Shown here in pieces: positions 23,057-35,209 of a stretch of DNA of 64,000 nt. Made by a program: the position numbers and the translations under genes. Each line of letters opens with the position of its first letter. The first letter of the stretch is position 1. Location: NCBI GenBank assembly GCA_963966185.1, contig CAWZYM010000392.1, positions 1 to 64,000 on the forward strand. The letters are read 5' to 3'. The notes under the pieces were generated by a model. The model was not told the DNA's origin and did no database searches. It worked only from the letters and a program-made list of their open reading frames with translations. The stretch is from Rhabditoides inermis. Its lineage: Eukaryota > Nematoda > Chromadorea > Rhabditida > Rhabditidae.

Positions 23057-26000
23057 TCAAAGCTTCTTCTCGAAGAATTGGCGTGGTTTCAAGACCTTGT
23101 TTGTAGGATCGACCTGTAAAAAACGGGATTATTACTACATCATTTCCCTAGATTACTAAATTACTATGATAAAAATATAATTTAAAAAAAAACCTGTTTC
23201 AACATGTCGGTGATGGTAGCGTTCAGAGGCTGCTTGGGATAGCAGGTAGTAAATAGACGAACACATTCCACGATCAGCTAAAAACACTCTGCTACAAGTT
23301 CTACATTTGACAAACTGACCTCCTTGTTGTTGACACTACCGAATCTATCTATGATCTCGTGTTTGTCTGCGCTCTTTTGAGATCTGGCGTGGCTGTACGC
23401 TGTCGAGGCTCCTGCGACGAGAAGGCTGTTAAATGCTGGTGTTGGGAAGCGTACCATTGTGTGTGAAGGGACAGGTGCGGCAAGAAAAGCGACTTCCATA
23501 ACTAGTGTCGAGATGGAGTGTGGCATGGTCGAAATAGATTCTCCATGAAGCGTTAGCAATTGATTTTCCACACATCTGAATAGTATTGTTCTAATATTTG
23601 TTATCAACTTAACACACCACTGACCTGACATTGACCTTTACCTGCTTTATTTGTAACAAGGCTAAAAATATTTGCGAAAAATGGGGATGGTTTTCTTCTA
23701 GGAAAACATTCCTCGAATACTTCCGCACACTTCATTATGAACTGGAAATATTAGTGTTCAGAACAGTTTTATCAGTATAAATCTCACCTTTGCATCTGAG
23801 GCATCCTTGCACTTATCAATCAGCGTGTGTTGAAAGGACGATACGTGATCATTCTTAGGTTGAACACCTAATAGCAATAGTGAAATATACAAAAGTGACC
23901 ATGAACTAACTGTTGGTCTGATATTCGCAGTCGTTGCATCGAAATCGCTTCCCAGTCGTCTCTTCGATATGCTGACACGCGTGATTAAACAGATTAGAGA
24001 GAACGAAAAACGACGCGCACTTCTGGAAAAGAGAAAACAATGAGTATGTAACAACTTTTCTCACCTTGCATTCTGTCAGCCCATCGAGCAGGGATTTCTC
24101 AGTAGTGTTGTCAGACGAGCAGATGACTCTCTGCAGCCACTGTGGCGAAACCTCATCCGGGAAACATCTCGAAAACAGACTCGAACATTCGGCTAGTAAC
24201 TGAAATTCGAGCGGTAAGATTCTCTTTCACAAACACCCTACCGCAGTCTGCTTGGAATCCTTGCACCCGTCGATGATTTCATGATCCGATCCCATCTTTC
24301 GTCTATGTGGTTCCATCTGACCTTTGAGTGCTAGAATAACAATGGTTTACATTTCTGAAAACACTTCTTCACTCACAGTTGCTGACGAAGTCACACTTGG
24401 AGCATGTGAATCGCGTGTGTCCGGTGAGATGATTCATTGTGTGAGCGAAGAAGAACTGAGCGTGCTGACTTCCATTTTTCCCACGCTTCAGATGCTTCAG
24501 GCAAACCTCAACACAAAATGTCAATACGTAATTTCCAATCTTATTACGATTACCTTGCACTGCGCCACTCCTGTTTCAGGATCGACCATCTTGATTTCCT
24601 CGGATTGGAGGACTGCGTTCTCATCGACAACCAGTGGGGCAATCTAGAAACAACAACATTGTAGATAGAATAAGGAATGTGAATAACCTCGACAAGCTGT
24701 AGCGACTTCTTGAAGAACTGCGGTGGTTGATGGTTCGGGAAGCATGCTGTGAACACCCGAGCGCATTCCCGAATCAACTGCAGATTATCATATCATTAGA
24801 TGTTCGAATAAAACAAAGTAATGAAATCAGAGACCTTGGATCGAGTGGGAAGTTTGCACATGTCAATCATCTTATGCCCGAACTCGAGAGTATGCTCGCG
24901 CGGATACGTGGGGGCTGGAATATTCAAACTCGTGAGACATAAAACAAGATGTTTTATAAAAAAAACTAACAGCTCGTAGTGAAGTCACAGTCGCGACATC
25001 GGAAACGCGGTCCGAACGAAGAGTTGACATGGGAGAAGGCGTGACCGAAGAGGTGCAAATCCGGACAGATCTTCTCGTGGGTTTTCAATTGAACCAAACA
25101 TTCCTGAAAACAAGCTTTGAACAAAAGTTGGTCCTTCATATCAGCACTCACCTGACACTGGATCAGTTTACCTTGCTTGTCCTCTTTATCCCAGCACGTA
25201 TCCTCAGGCAATCCCTTGACCTTCTGTATCTGTTTCACTTTGCATGCAAACGTATAGTGAGGGGCTTGGCCGGGAAAGCAGAGCTTGAAATGGCGGGCCG
25301 TCTCCAACAGAAACTGAACAATGGTTTATACAAAACCCAGTGTTTCAAATATGCTCATCAGATATGCTCACCTCTTGATCTTTGGTGTTCGGATCAGAAG
25401 TAGTGTATCGATCGATTGGAGTGTGACTACAGCGCTTTTTGTGTTGCCGTACGGATCCGAGACCTAAGTTAGAGGTGTTGTTCTCTTCATTTTTTTCAGA
25501 ACACGTACCATGTCCTTGAAACTTGCAGTGGTTGCAGTAGTATCGGGTTCCATACTTGGAGTGGTTGATGTGAATGAATGCATGACCCAACCTGTGATTC
25601 TTCAGATCACCTTTGTGATGAAACGTACGCAACGAAACACTGCATACCTAGAAGTTTGGTAATTTAAAATCAATCATATCAAATTTAAAATATAAAAGCT
25701 CGCCTTGCAAACAATCTCATTGACGACTTTCTTAGTAGTCTCCTTCAGATGTGCTTTCCTTTTCTGAATCTTTTGTATTCAAATTCAAGAACAAAGAACA
25801 ATCTATTGTATAGAAGAACAATCCAACTTGTTACCTGTGCAATTGAAAGAGAACAATTGACGTCACTGTCGTTGTCCTGTACAATGTGAAATACCTATTG
25901 CGTGAAATACTGAATATCATACCTCAGAATCAGATTCCAGATCGCTTTCCCTCCAGCCCAGGTCATTATCTTGGTCACAAGCGATGGTTTCTTTGCCTCG

Positions 26001-26256
26001 GAAAAGGTCCGCATACTTTTCGTTTTGTGTGAAGAAGTGCACTGCATCGCCCACAGACCGCAACAACTTCATATAGAAAGGATTAGTGAGTGGCTTTAGA
26101 ACCAAAACGTACCTCGGTCGCCTCGGCTTCATCAAAGTCGGGTGGAATACGTGCGATGAGAACGCGGCGCATTGTCGCCTTATCGTTGGATGGAATGATG
26201 GGAGAGAACTGTATAGGGTCACACGCCAGTGTTCGCTTCAGGCAACTCGCATACAC
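23057..26256 (-). CDS. Protein with five tandem pairs of C2H2-type zinc fingers; 5' end uncertain
   Basis: 22 exons were traced: 26113-26256, 25923-26066, 25835-25876, 25704-25763, 25509-25647, 25372-25463, 25152-25313, 24971-25103, 24835-24914, 24688-24777, 24554-24643, 24377-24506, 24242-24330, 24065-24199, 23911-24022, 23788-23867, 23625-23741, 23455-23575, 23320-23411, 23194-23277, 23057-23113 (plus a probable upstream start exon). Five times over the protein shows finger A (CxxC ... HxxxH, e.g. CKKC...HACQH), a 8-11 residue link, finger B (CxxC-x11-13-H-x5-9-H-x-I-D, e.g. CRDCDF...HTLEFGHKMID) and then a helical, Cys-bearing spacer such as LIRECARVFTACFPN. The N-terminal part is acidic (DLGWRESDLESDSE). 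Probably a nuclear nucleic-acid-binding protein, but I recognise no named family. The first in-frame ATG in the first traced exon is at 26170-26172. Confidence 0.75.
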
Positions 26257-26555
26257 CTGTCATCACTCCAGTATCGATCGTGTGGGTGACATGAGTGACA
26301 TCGACCTTTCGATTTCAAAAACTCTCTCCATTCATAGACAAAGAAAGAAATCGTTTATACTCTCGAGTATTGTTGCAAGTGAGGGAGAGGTGTTGTTGTG
26401 AACAGTAGAACCATGTCATGATGTGAAAGGGATGACTAAACTAGTGAGTGGATGAAATAAGCAAGACGAATACAGCCGGCCGGTGTCAATCTCAACTCCT
26501 GTTCGCACCGGCCAGTGGCCGGATGCGAAAGGGGCGGGGACAGAGTGGGCGGGGC

Positions 26556-28225
26556 TTAGGCGTTGGCGAGCTCCTCAGTGGCTCCGGTGGTGATGACCTT
26601 GGTGAAGGCCTTGTAGTCGATCTGTAACATGTGGTGTGAGGGGGCGGAGTGTTGTGGGCGGAGCTTACCACGCCGTTGTCGAGGGGCGGCTTTCCCTTGT
26701 ACATAGCCTTGAGCTCCTCCTCATCGAGAGGCTCTCCCTTCTTGTGCTTGAGAATGGCGACCAGATCGTCCTCCTTCAGCTTTCCGCTGCCGTCCTTGTC
26801 GAACATCTCGAACGCTCCGTTGATGGTCGCCTCGGGGTCGGTTCCTGCAAGGGGCGGGGCTAAAGGGGCGTGGCGGGACAGGCGTACCGGTGAGGCGCTC
26901 TCCGAAGAGGGTGAGGAAGGTGGTGAAGTTGAGGGGTCCGGGTGCCTCCTTGATCATCTCCTCGATCTGCTTGTCGTTAGGCACGGCTCCCATAGTCACA
27001 TACAGCTCCTTCAGGTCGTTCTGAAACGCATACAAATGTCTTCGAACATTATATTCGATGTGTAACTTTTAGTTTATCCCCCTGTATTCACGGCCCGTGC
27101 CACTCGAGTGTTCACAGTTTCGCGGGAGAGGAGTGTAGTCCGGATGGATATCCCCCCTCTCTGTCTGCACTCTCCCGTATCACTCACTCTCTGCTCCCTC
27201 TCTGTCTCCTCTGTTTGATATAGCCGCATCTCACATATCGCCAGCTCTCTCGAGGGTTTTGCCACTCGAAAGGTGTGAGCGAATGAGAGCCGTAATCAAA
27301 CAGTGAGATTGATATGACATATCGATTGTAGTATTGATTGATTGAGAACAAGGCTACGAGTGTCGCGTCTGTGCGGCGCGAACTTTTTTCTGCGATGGCA
27401 CTCGAAAGATTGAAGATGAAGTGGTCTAACCTGCAAAAAACGCGTAGTTGCGAGCCATGTTTCGAGGAGGGGATTTTGAGAGAAGGAGAGTGGGGAGGTG
27501 AGAGCAGAGGCCGCTGCCCTCATTTCCAGTAGGCATCAGCCCTCATTTGTTCATCCTATCCTATTTAGTCTGACGTCTCTGCGCCTGCACAAGTAGTCGC
27601 AATTGGGTAAATTTGAATGGTGAAATAGGCGGAAAGTACACACATCACAAGAGGGTGTTCACTTCCTGTTTGGGTACAATATTCTTTGAACACATAGTCT
27701 TCCTTTCCTTTGCGCATACCTACAACTCTTAGGTAACGTATGCTCTCTATCCCCGAGGATCCAATCTGTTGTAGTCGACAGTTGACAGTTCACATGTTCA
27801 CACGCTTTCGCTGGTCCTACCTTGCAGATGACTCCGTCCTTGTTGCAGTCCATGATTCCGAACGCCTCCTTGAACTCAGCGATCGTCTTCTGGTCGAAGG
27901 CCGCAGCCTGAAACGGATACAGTAGTAAACATAGTACAGCATCCATAGATATACACTACCCCTCTACAGTACCTCGGATCCGGAGCGCTTCTTGGTGGAC
28001 GCGGCCTTCTTCTTGGTGGCTGCCTTGGACTGAAACATATGCAAATGAGGTGAGGAGGCTCTCGACCGACCACCGGGGAACGGGCATAACCAAAGAGGGG
28101 ACAGGTGGTGTGTATGTGGAACAGAGGGAATGGGTGGGGATGGATACCTTGATTTTGGAAGCAGAGTCGGACTGAAATGGGCATCAGTGGCATAGACTAG
28201 GGGTGGGGGGCGAGCTACTCACCAT
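26556..28225 (-). CDS. mlc-1/2-like: Myosin regulatory light chain, muscle type (7 exons)
   Basis: EF-hand light chain that binds the myosin neck in sarcomeres; about 181 residues. Exons: 28223-28225, 28148-28171, 27973-28029, 27821-27907, 26888-27020, 26669-26844, 26556-26621. The first coding exon is only the ATG and the next is a 24-nt micro-exon. The N-terminal extension is Lys/Ser-rich (ATKKKAASTKKRSGSE), as in nematode regulatory light chains, with serine available for kinase control. EF-hand signatures: FKEAFGIMDCNKDGVI and FEMFDKDGSGKLKEDDL. FLTLFGERLTGTDPEATI is highly typical. In the first loop the usual Ile/Asp is followed by Cys-Lys at the exon end. An 800-nt intron (27021-27820) may hold enhancers. 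A TATA-like AATAAAAGG lies about 65 nt upstream (minus strand, near 28290). Confidence 0.93.
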
Positions 28226-29156
28226 GTTGCGGACTGGGCTGAGTCGACTGCGCGAATGACAGTGGCTGTCTCGCCGGAAGAGCGGGTCCGCCTTTTATTT
28301 CTCTAGCCTCCCTCTACTCTCACTCGTGCCCACACTCTCTCCCCACCCGTTCAGAGAAGCATCTCGAACTGTAAGCACCTACTGTAGGCGAGAACTGAAA
28401 AAGAGGGATATGTGCGCGAGAGAGTGGGTGGACGTAGAGGGACAGACAGTGAGAGAGGGGAGGGAGGGGATCTGTTTGGAAAGTGCAATGCGATTGCATT
28501 GCGCGCGTTCAGTGTGGGGGTGTTCTCGAGTCATGCTTGAGTTGTGATCTGGAGAGGGAGAAGGGAAGTGAATGTGAGAGAGAAAGAGAGAAAGATAAAG
28601 ATGAGTTGAAAACTGCCAACTCTCACACAGTTACATGACTGGAATGGGCAACGTATAGTGTGATTGAAAAACGTGGTGGCTGGCAAGTCATGGGGATGAT
28701 GAGAGGATGATGAGATGAGGGGAATATGCGCACTCATCACCACTCGCACGTCAATCGTGCCCCGAGAATAGAAGGACCGAGACGCGGCGGTGTTTGACCG
28801 CAATCAATGTGCATAATTGATTGGACACGCAATCAGCGATGCGACCACGCCCCGGTGACACGAGGCCTTCACATCGAGTGTATTAGAAATAGTAGCAAGT
28901 ACAGGAGAGGAGTCGCCTCGGCGTCCATTCAACGGGCTCCTCGCTAGACAGACAGCATGCGTTCCCTCGCCAGCCCTGCACTTCTCTTCCCTTTAGACAT
29001 GAGAGAGAGAGAGTGCCAATTTCCACGACGTCGGTCCGCCGATCACAGCTTCACTGTGTTTTCAGCATGCCAGCCCAAAAATTGCGGCAATTTGTGGTCG
29101 ACGAGAGCAATATGCACACATCACTCAAGCTATTATCCACACATGTATGTGCATGC

Positions 29157-29204
<48 letters not shown>

Positions 29205-29825
29205 CTTCTCTCTCTCCCTCCTTCTCTCTCTCTCTCTCCCACCAATATTTGTTCCTGGTCCACGCAAGTTATGCGAGTGGTAGTGGTAGTAATGTGTTGC
29301 ATAAGGAGCCGCGTCTGTGACCTCAGAACCCGCCCGTCTTCCCTCTTCCCCCCTCTCCCCCACTCTATCTCTCCTATCGAGTGTGCTCGCAACAACTTGT
29401 CGTTATTGTGATTGTCGTCTTCCTTGCACTTGGTTTATGTATAGCCTCGCACTTGTTTCTCCGCCCTACGTTCTCTCCATACATTTACTCGTTTCAAGCA
29501 CATACAACATTCCTTCCTCGACAAATGTGCCTTTCGAGGAGAAACGATGTTTACGCATTGTAATGAAATGATACATCCACAAATATGTGGATAGCTATGA
29601 TGAAGGCTCTCCCTTCAAACAATTATCGCATTACGTCAATCATTTCCTCGATGACGTCTCTTTCTTTCTCTTTCTATCCTCATCATATGCCTCCGAGGAG
29701 ACGACGACAACAGGCGTCGACGGCGTGTGTGTGGTTTATTGTTCGTTATGTGTGTGCTGGGGGAAGAGGGAATTCAATTCCTTTATGGATGGAGAGGAAA
29801 TCGCAGCTCTTCTTCCAGTCGGAAT

Positions 29826-29873
<48 letters not shown>

Positions 29874-32161
29874 TCCCTCTCTCTCTTCTCTTTGTCTCTC
29901 TCTGTACTCATCTCTCCATATTATATTGCACACGTGAGTGTATAATCTCTGCTGCGCACTATGCGACTTCTCCTTTCCACTCACTTCTCCTTCTCCTTCT
30001 TCTCAATGTGCAACCATTCGTGTTGTTTTGTCGTGTCACTTTTGTGTCCTCTTCTATTTCTAGACGTTTTGTCCTCTTCACCCTCGACAACCCGTGCCTA
30101 CACATTATCCATAAATCACATTTACCAAGTATTCCTTCGTTGTGCAGAGTTGCTCTTCGATGTTGGGAGAAAGGACATGCGAAAGAAGTTGTGTTGGAAA
30201 CGCGCTGCTCACTGCATAATGACGTGACGTGGCGGATTTGATGCGAACAGATGGGAAAGGGGAGGGGAGGGATGGCCTGAGGGGCAAGGGTTAGGCGACG
30301 AGAGACCCGGAAGAAGTGAATCGCATGATTTGTCTCCCTTTCCTCTCTTCTTTCTCCACCCGCGCGCCCCTTTCATCTCTTCTCATCTCTTCTTTGATAG
30401 CCCTAGAAACATGTTAATTCAATCTCTTTTTCTTTGCTGCTTTGCTCCTTACCGGGAAAATATGACGAGTGTTTGTTTGGCAACAGAGGTTGCGAACGGA
30501 GCTGAGCTGACTTTCTTTCATACATGGATCATGAATAATGTCCCTACCTCCCTCCCCCTCCCCCCCCCCTCTCTCCTCTGTCGCGCCTCTTTCTGCCCAT
30601 TATGCCGGTTTTAGCGTGTGTATTTTGCTTTCTTCTCTTGAAATGGGCAGGCTTGACGATGTTTGGGTGGAGTGAGTGAGGCTTTTGGGTGGGGTCATCG
30701 CATGCACTTGTCCATCCACCCCTCCTCCCCCTGCTGCCTCCTCTCAATCCTCCTCCTTCTCTCCTCTCTTTTCTAAATTGATGGCATCACTCCAACGCAT
30801 TGTACTTCTCCCGTGAATCTGTGTCAGGCACACACACACAAATTTGTCATGTATTTGTTTATTCTGAGAGTTTGTTTCTCTTCATTCTCGTTCTCACTTC
30901 ACTCATTTCATGTACTCTCACTCGTCAACAGACAACAGAAACCTCCATTATTTCATTTTCAGCGCGCTCTCTCTCTCATATCTCTTTTCCCTTATTATTA
31001 TTTTTGTCATTACTTTTACATCTGTGTAATAAGATGTAGACAGACATTGGAATTGAAATATAGTGCCTATTTTCCTTGTATTTTATGTCATTCCTTCAGT
31101 CATAATATTTCCTCTCTCTCCTCTTTCTTCATTCCATTTATGCTTTCATACGAGCTTCCAACCCCCAATTCTCCCAAATTACACGATTTCCTAGTTGTCA
31201 ACTTGTCAACTTCATTTCGCAAACGCCTTTCGCTCTCCTCGCGTCATTCCTTTTTTGACTCGGTCTAATATGTATCCCTTCGGGACGCGCCTTTTCTGAA
31301 GGTCAGCATTTGAATTAATTGGAAATCATATGTAAAAACGAACACTCGCTTCGCTTCTCAGTTCTCACTTGTCATTTTACATTTTAGTATGACAACCATT
31401 TCTTATCGCTATGAACAACTAAGCATTCTTGTTTTCTTCATACATCATTTTTGCATCTGTTCGCGTGCGGAACAGAAATATAGACATGTACATGTTATGA
31501 GGTCGTTGTAACCTATGATATCAAATTAGGAACCACAACGTGAGTTGCAGAGAGCCCGGCGAAATCATGTAACATTTTCTCACTGGACACATGACGTGCT
31601 CTAATTAGCATAGAACGATTCGCCATTTCGCGCTGATTCTAACGGTATTTTATTTATGGGATCATGTACCCTGTAAAGTAGTTAAAATCGGTAAAAAGTG
31701 ATACGATGACGTCATATTTCTTTGATCAAGCCGCCATCGCTCAAAGTGAGTAATGAAAAATGCCAACATAAGAGACGTTATTCAACGAGTACGTATTGAT
31801 TACAGTCAAACAAAACCTAGTGGTACTATTATAAACGAATATGTTCATTATTTAACTATCGATGACGTCATCAGTGCTTTGATCTAGCCGCCCTCTGTCG
31901 CACTTTCCCTATGTGAGCGCGCGCTCTGGGGCGCGGCGCCGTGCGGAATTAGAGCGCAATGTGAACGATGAACCATATGAACATTATATATTTTTGAAAT
32001 CAGCTTGAAATGAACTACATTAATGAACTTAATGCTATACCATATCCAAATATTTGAAAATCTCATTGTGGTCCCTAATATCAAATGATGTCAAGCTCAT
32101 CGCATATTAATACTATATATGTATTCGTGGAGTTTTGTTATGTTATGGTGGCAGGAGATGT
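28226..32161. other. Large intergenic region between divergent myosin light chain and globin genes
   Basis: About 4 kb without a recognisable gene on either strand. It contains (CT)n at 29160-29238 and 29829-29888, CT-biased low-complexity sequence up to about 31250 and, at 31704-31740 and 31859-31897, two copies of a CRE-containing composite element. It should contain the promoters of both flanking genes. Confidence 0.6.
31704..31897. promoter_or_regulatory. Two copies of a TGACGTCA-containing composite motif
   Basis: CGATGACGTCAT occurs at about 31704 and 31859. Each copy is followed, 6-7 bp later, by TTTGATCAAGCCGCC (or TTTGATCTAGCCGCC). The palindromic TGACGTCA is the cAMP-response-element core bound by CREB/ATF bZIP factors. 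The paired conservation of the second block suggests a composite site or a short duplicated segment. It lies about 0.5-0.7 kb upstream of the first globin exon. Confidence 0.5.
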
Positions 32162-32317
32162 ATGGCCGATTTCCGCATTGTTTTGCTTCTCCTGTTTGTT
32201 GTTGAATTGCCTCGTTCATTGGCCGAGAGACGCGACGTGCCACGAATCAAAGATGCCAATACACAGATATCATTCCCTCAATGTGCCACGTTGAAACAGC
32301 AAGCAGTCCCATACTAA
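32162..32317 (+). CDS. Candidate small secreted peptide upstream of globin
   Basis: A 51-codon frame begins MADFRIVLLLLFVVELPRS, which reads as a signal peptide, followed by Glu-Arg-Arg and a short polar tail with one Cys ending in AVPY. It follows a plausible splice acceptor (GGTGGCAG at 32154). It ends 68 bp before the first globin ATG. It could be a tiny secreted-peptide gene, an upstream cistron or a chance frame; no family was recognised and no second copy of the peptide is present. Confidence 0.3.
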   Translation: MADFRIVLLLLFVVELPRSLAERRDVPRIKDANTQISFPQCATLKQQAVPY

Positions 32318-32384
32318 TCAACATCTTTTCAACTTTCTTTAACGCGACGCTGCGGAAAACATCACTGATATTCGTCGTTTCAGT

Positions 32385-34586
32385 ATGGGTCAGGAGCAGT
32401 CAGCAGGGCCCCTTCCACAACCATTCGAGAGAGAACACAGAAAGAGCTTCGATGCGACTCGGGTGAGTGATTCTCTCTCTCTCCCTCTATACTGTAGTCG
32501 ATCACTCGTAGCCTGAAGTGTTCGCCCCCTCTTCACTCCTCATTCCATCATCACATGGTCCCCCCTTCCTTTCCCATTTCACTTGAGACCTCGTCAACGC
32601 CTGCCTTGCACGTCATCCATCGATAGTCATCCATCCCCCCCTCCTTCCCTATATCCACTTCTCGAAACGTGGCGCTGAAACGTATTCCTTTAATGTCTCT
32701 CAGCCGCCTAAAAAGCGGTGCGCGGTTCCCCCCTCTCTCTCTTCAGTCGAGTGCGTGGTTCTGGTTACATTCGCCTCCCCCTTTCCGGTGATCTCATTTC
32801 AACCCCCTCTCCCGACGTTTCTCCTTGTTCTGTTGTACCGTATCCTTGCTCTGGCTCCCCATACCCGCATTTGCATAATATGTTTCAGCCGCGTTCTCCG
32901 CGCACGCCTTCTCTGCAGCGGCACAAATGCAGTGAGGGGGCGCTGGCAGTGGAATACGAGAGGTGAGACAGGGGGCATAGGGGCATAGACAGGGCGACAT
33001 GCATACGCGAGCACCACCCGCAGATTCCCCCCCCCTCTCTCTCTATCTGACTCCACTCGCGTCACTCGCCACTGTCCGCCACACTCCGGATGGAGTCGAG
33101 TAGTCGTCGGGTGGAGAGCACACATCGAGCCCCGAATAATAGAACAGCCAGCAGCTGCTGCCTCTCTTTCCCCCACGCGCATCCCGGCTCCATTTCGATT
33201 TCACCTTTCACCGTTCATCCCCCACCCGATTTATAACAGCCGCCGGCTGAGATGGGCCTCTTCTCCCCCACCGCCGACATTACCTTCCATGACGAATCGC
33301 ATGCAAGTGTGAAATTTGTCTGTCGAAATTTTCTGTCGTGTATTTTCGCGAGATTTCACGGTTTAGTGAGTGTGGAGGGGGCTGTGGGTAGGCACAAGGA
33401 GTGGCTGAAGGGCGGCTGGGCTGTTGGGCGTGCAATTGATCTGCCCCATATCGTCCATTTCCGTGTCAATGTGTCTCAAAGTGTGTGTTGTAGAGTGGAG
33501 CGTCGCCCGAAACACTCGTTCGCCGGATTCGAGATGGGCCAGCAACACTCACGCCGGCCCAGCAAGTACCCTTCATTGTTCATTCGTGTAAATGTGAACT
33601 GTACATTTTCAGAACTTTGCATTCATACGGCGAAGATGGCCCGAACATTCAGGAGCACCTGAAGATAACAGCGTGAGTGAATTTGTGCAAATGTGCTGTT
33701 TGTTTAGTTTGCCCTATACTTTCAAGAAAAAAGTATGAATCTAACATTACTTATCGGATGTGTTTCAGATATCAGCTTCAACTTCTGCAGGCTTCGTGGG
33801 CAAAAATAAAGCCCAATCAGGCGCTATTCACACAAGTATTCAAGTAAGTCTGATGGAAATCGCATATTGCTGGAATTATCATTAAATGTCTTTGTGCCCT
33901 ATCACAAATCATCTCCGGGGATTTCTTTTTGTCTTTCCTCCGGAAGTCATAAAACATAAAAACGTGTGTTTGCCTACTCACAGCCACCGGTATAAACATC
34001 AGTCAGAGAATGGCAGTAGAGATATATGGGAGGTGAGAGAAATAGTGACAGAAGGAGAGAGTGAGCAGACAGGTAGAGAAGTGATGTCATGCAACACCCT
34101 ATCATATGTCCCAATATGGGAGTCGAGTGGGGACCAGAACAATCAAAACGCGTCTCTTTTTCACGTAGATCAAATGAGGAAACGAGCTGATGTGCTTTTC
34201 AGGTCGTTGTGTGGCAAGTCGCAAGTGTCGAAAGAGATGTTCCAGAAGATGAGTATAGTGGAGACATTCAAGACCAGCCAGTGCTGCGATCTCAACAGCC
34301 ATGCTAAGGTGCGATTTTTAATTGCTGTTCCCATACCGTATATGATTGTTTCTGAATCAAATAGTGTATTGTTTCAGGTGTTGTGTGATATGTTCGACGA
34401 GTTGATCAGCAACATGCACGAGCCAGCCAAGATCGCACAGGTACTTGTTGAAGAGACTTTGAAAACTTTATATGGATGTTGCATTGCAGAGTCGTCTATG
34501 TGAGATGGGTGTGGCTCACTGGAAGATGAACGAAAAGTCACTGGGATCTGTGTGGGAGTACCTCGGAGAGTGTCTACAAGAGGCGC

Positions 34587-34630
<44 letters not shown>

Positions 34631-35209
34631 ATTTGTGTGTTCCTTTCCAGGTGTTGACTCGTGCGGACTCTGTGCGTGGCAAGCGAGAGGCAGTCAAGGC
34701 GTGGATGACCCTCATCTCATTCGCAGTAAGTCACTACTTTCACACAATCATATTATACTGAAAATCAGCCACTGCCCTAACTCGATTATTTTTTGTTGTT
34801 GTATACACTGTGAGAGTAGTGAGATCGCATCTATGTTCCAAGTGTCTAGATCACTACACTTAAGAACAACTTAGATGAGTATCTGACAATCTCAGGCGAT
34901 TAGTGACGCTGTAGAACCAGAGAACTGTCGGACGTCGGACGGGAATAAATCGTGCCCGCGAAGCCAATGACATCATTCTCATGACATCACCCCGTTCTAT
35001 CTCACTCTCTCTGCACCATTCGATCAAGAGATCAGAAACTATGTACGTTGCAGGTGGACAGTATTAAAAGCGGCTACATGGACGAGTACAGACGGCAGCA
35101 CAACTCGGCGCGAGGGGGCGGAGTCGCGGGGGGCGGGGCGTGTGCTGGTCCGAAGATCAGCATCACAACCGCCGACGGCTGTCCGTACAACAACAACACT
35201 GTGGGCTGA
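32385..35209 (+). CDS. Globin, long N-terminal isoform
   Basis: Exons: 32385-32462, 32889-32962, 33613-33672, 33769-33843, 34203-34308, 34378-34440, 34490-34582, 34651-34725, 35054-35209; about 259 residues. The first exon follows TTTCAG and encodes MGQEQSAGPLPQPFEREHRK, whose Gly2/Ser6 fit the N-myristoylation consensus. The second exon adds an Arg/Ser/Pro-rich segment with one Cys. The globin fold then begins (LLQASWAKIKPNQALFTQVF), with a His in NSHAKVLCDMF (distal) and GVAHWKMNEKS (proximal). It ends with a Gly-rich tail. C. elegans has an N-myristoylated globin (GLB-26), so membrane-tethered redox signalling is a plausible role, but orthology is not shown here. The intron after 34582 appears to use a GC donor that runs straight into a CT repeat. 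Confidence 0.8.
33534..35209 (+). CDS. Globin, short N-terminal isoform (alternative first exon)
   Basis: A 32-nt exon at 33534-33565 encodes MGQQHSRRPSK and splices, in the same phase as the long form, to 33613-33672. The rest is shared, giving about 219 residues. It again has Gly2 and Ser6 for N-myristoylation, followed by basic residues that would help membrane attachment. Its own promoter would lie in 32963-33533. Both forms join the same acceptor with a two-base overhang, which argues that both are real. Confidence 0.75.
34588..34627. repeat. (CT)n microsatellite in globin intron
   Basis: CT run starting 6 nt after the splice donor of exon 34490-34582. Confidence 0.95.

Noticed and set aside
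28930..31260. Several 80-220 codon frames upstream of the globin
   Set aside because: CT-rich translations or frames without splice structure or recognisable motifs.
33246..33380. Another Met-Gly start (MGLFSP...) upstream of the globin
   Set aside because: It lacks Ser at position 6, no donor joins it in phase to 33613 and codon use looks random.
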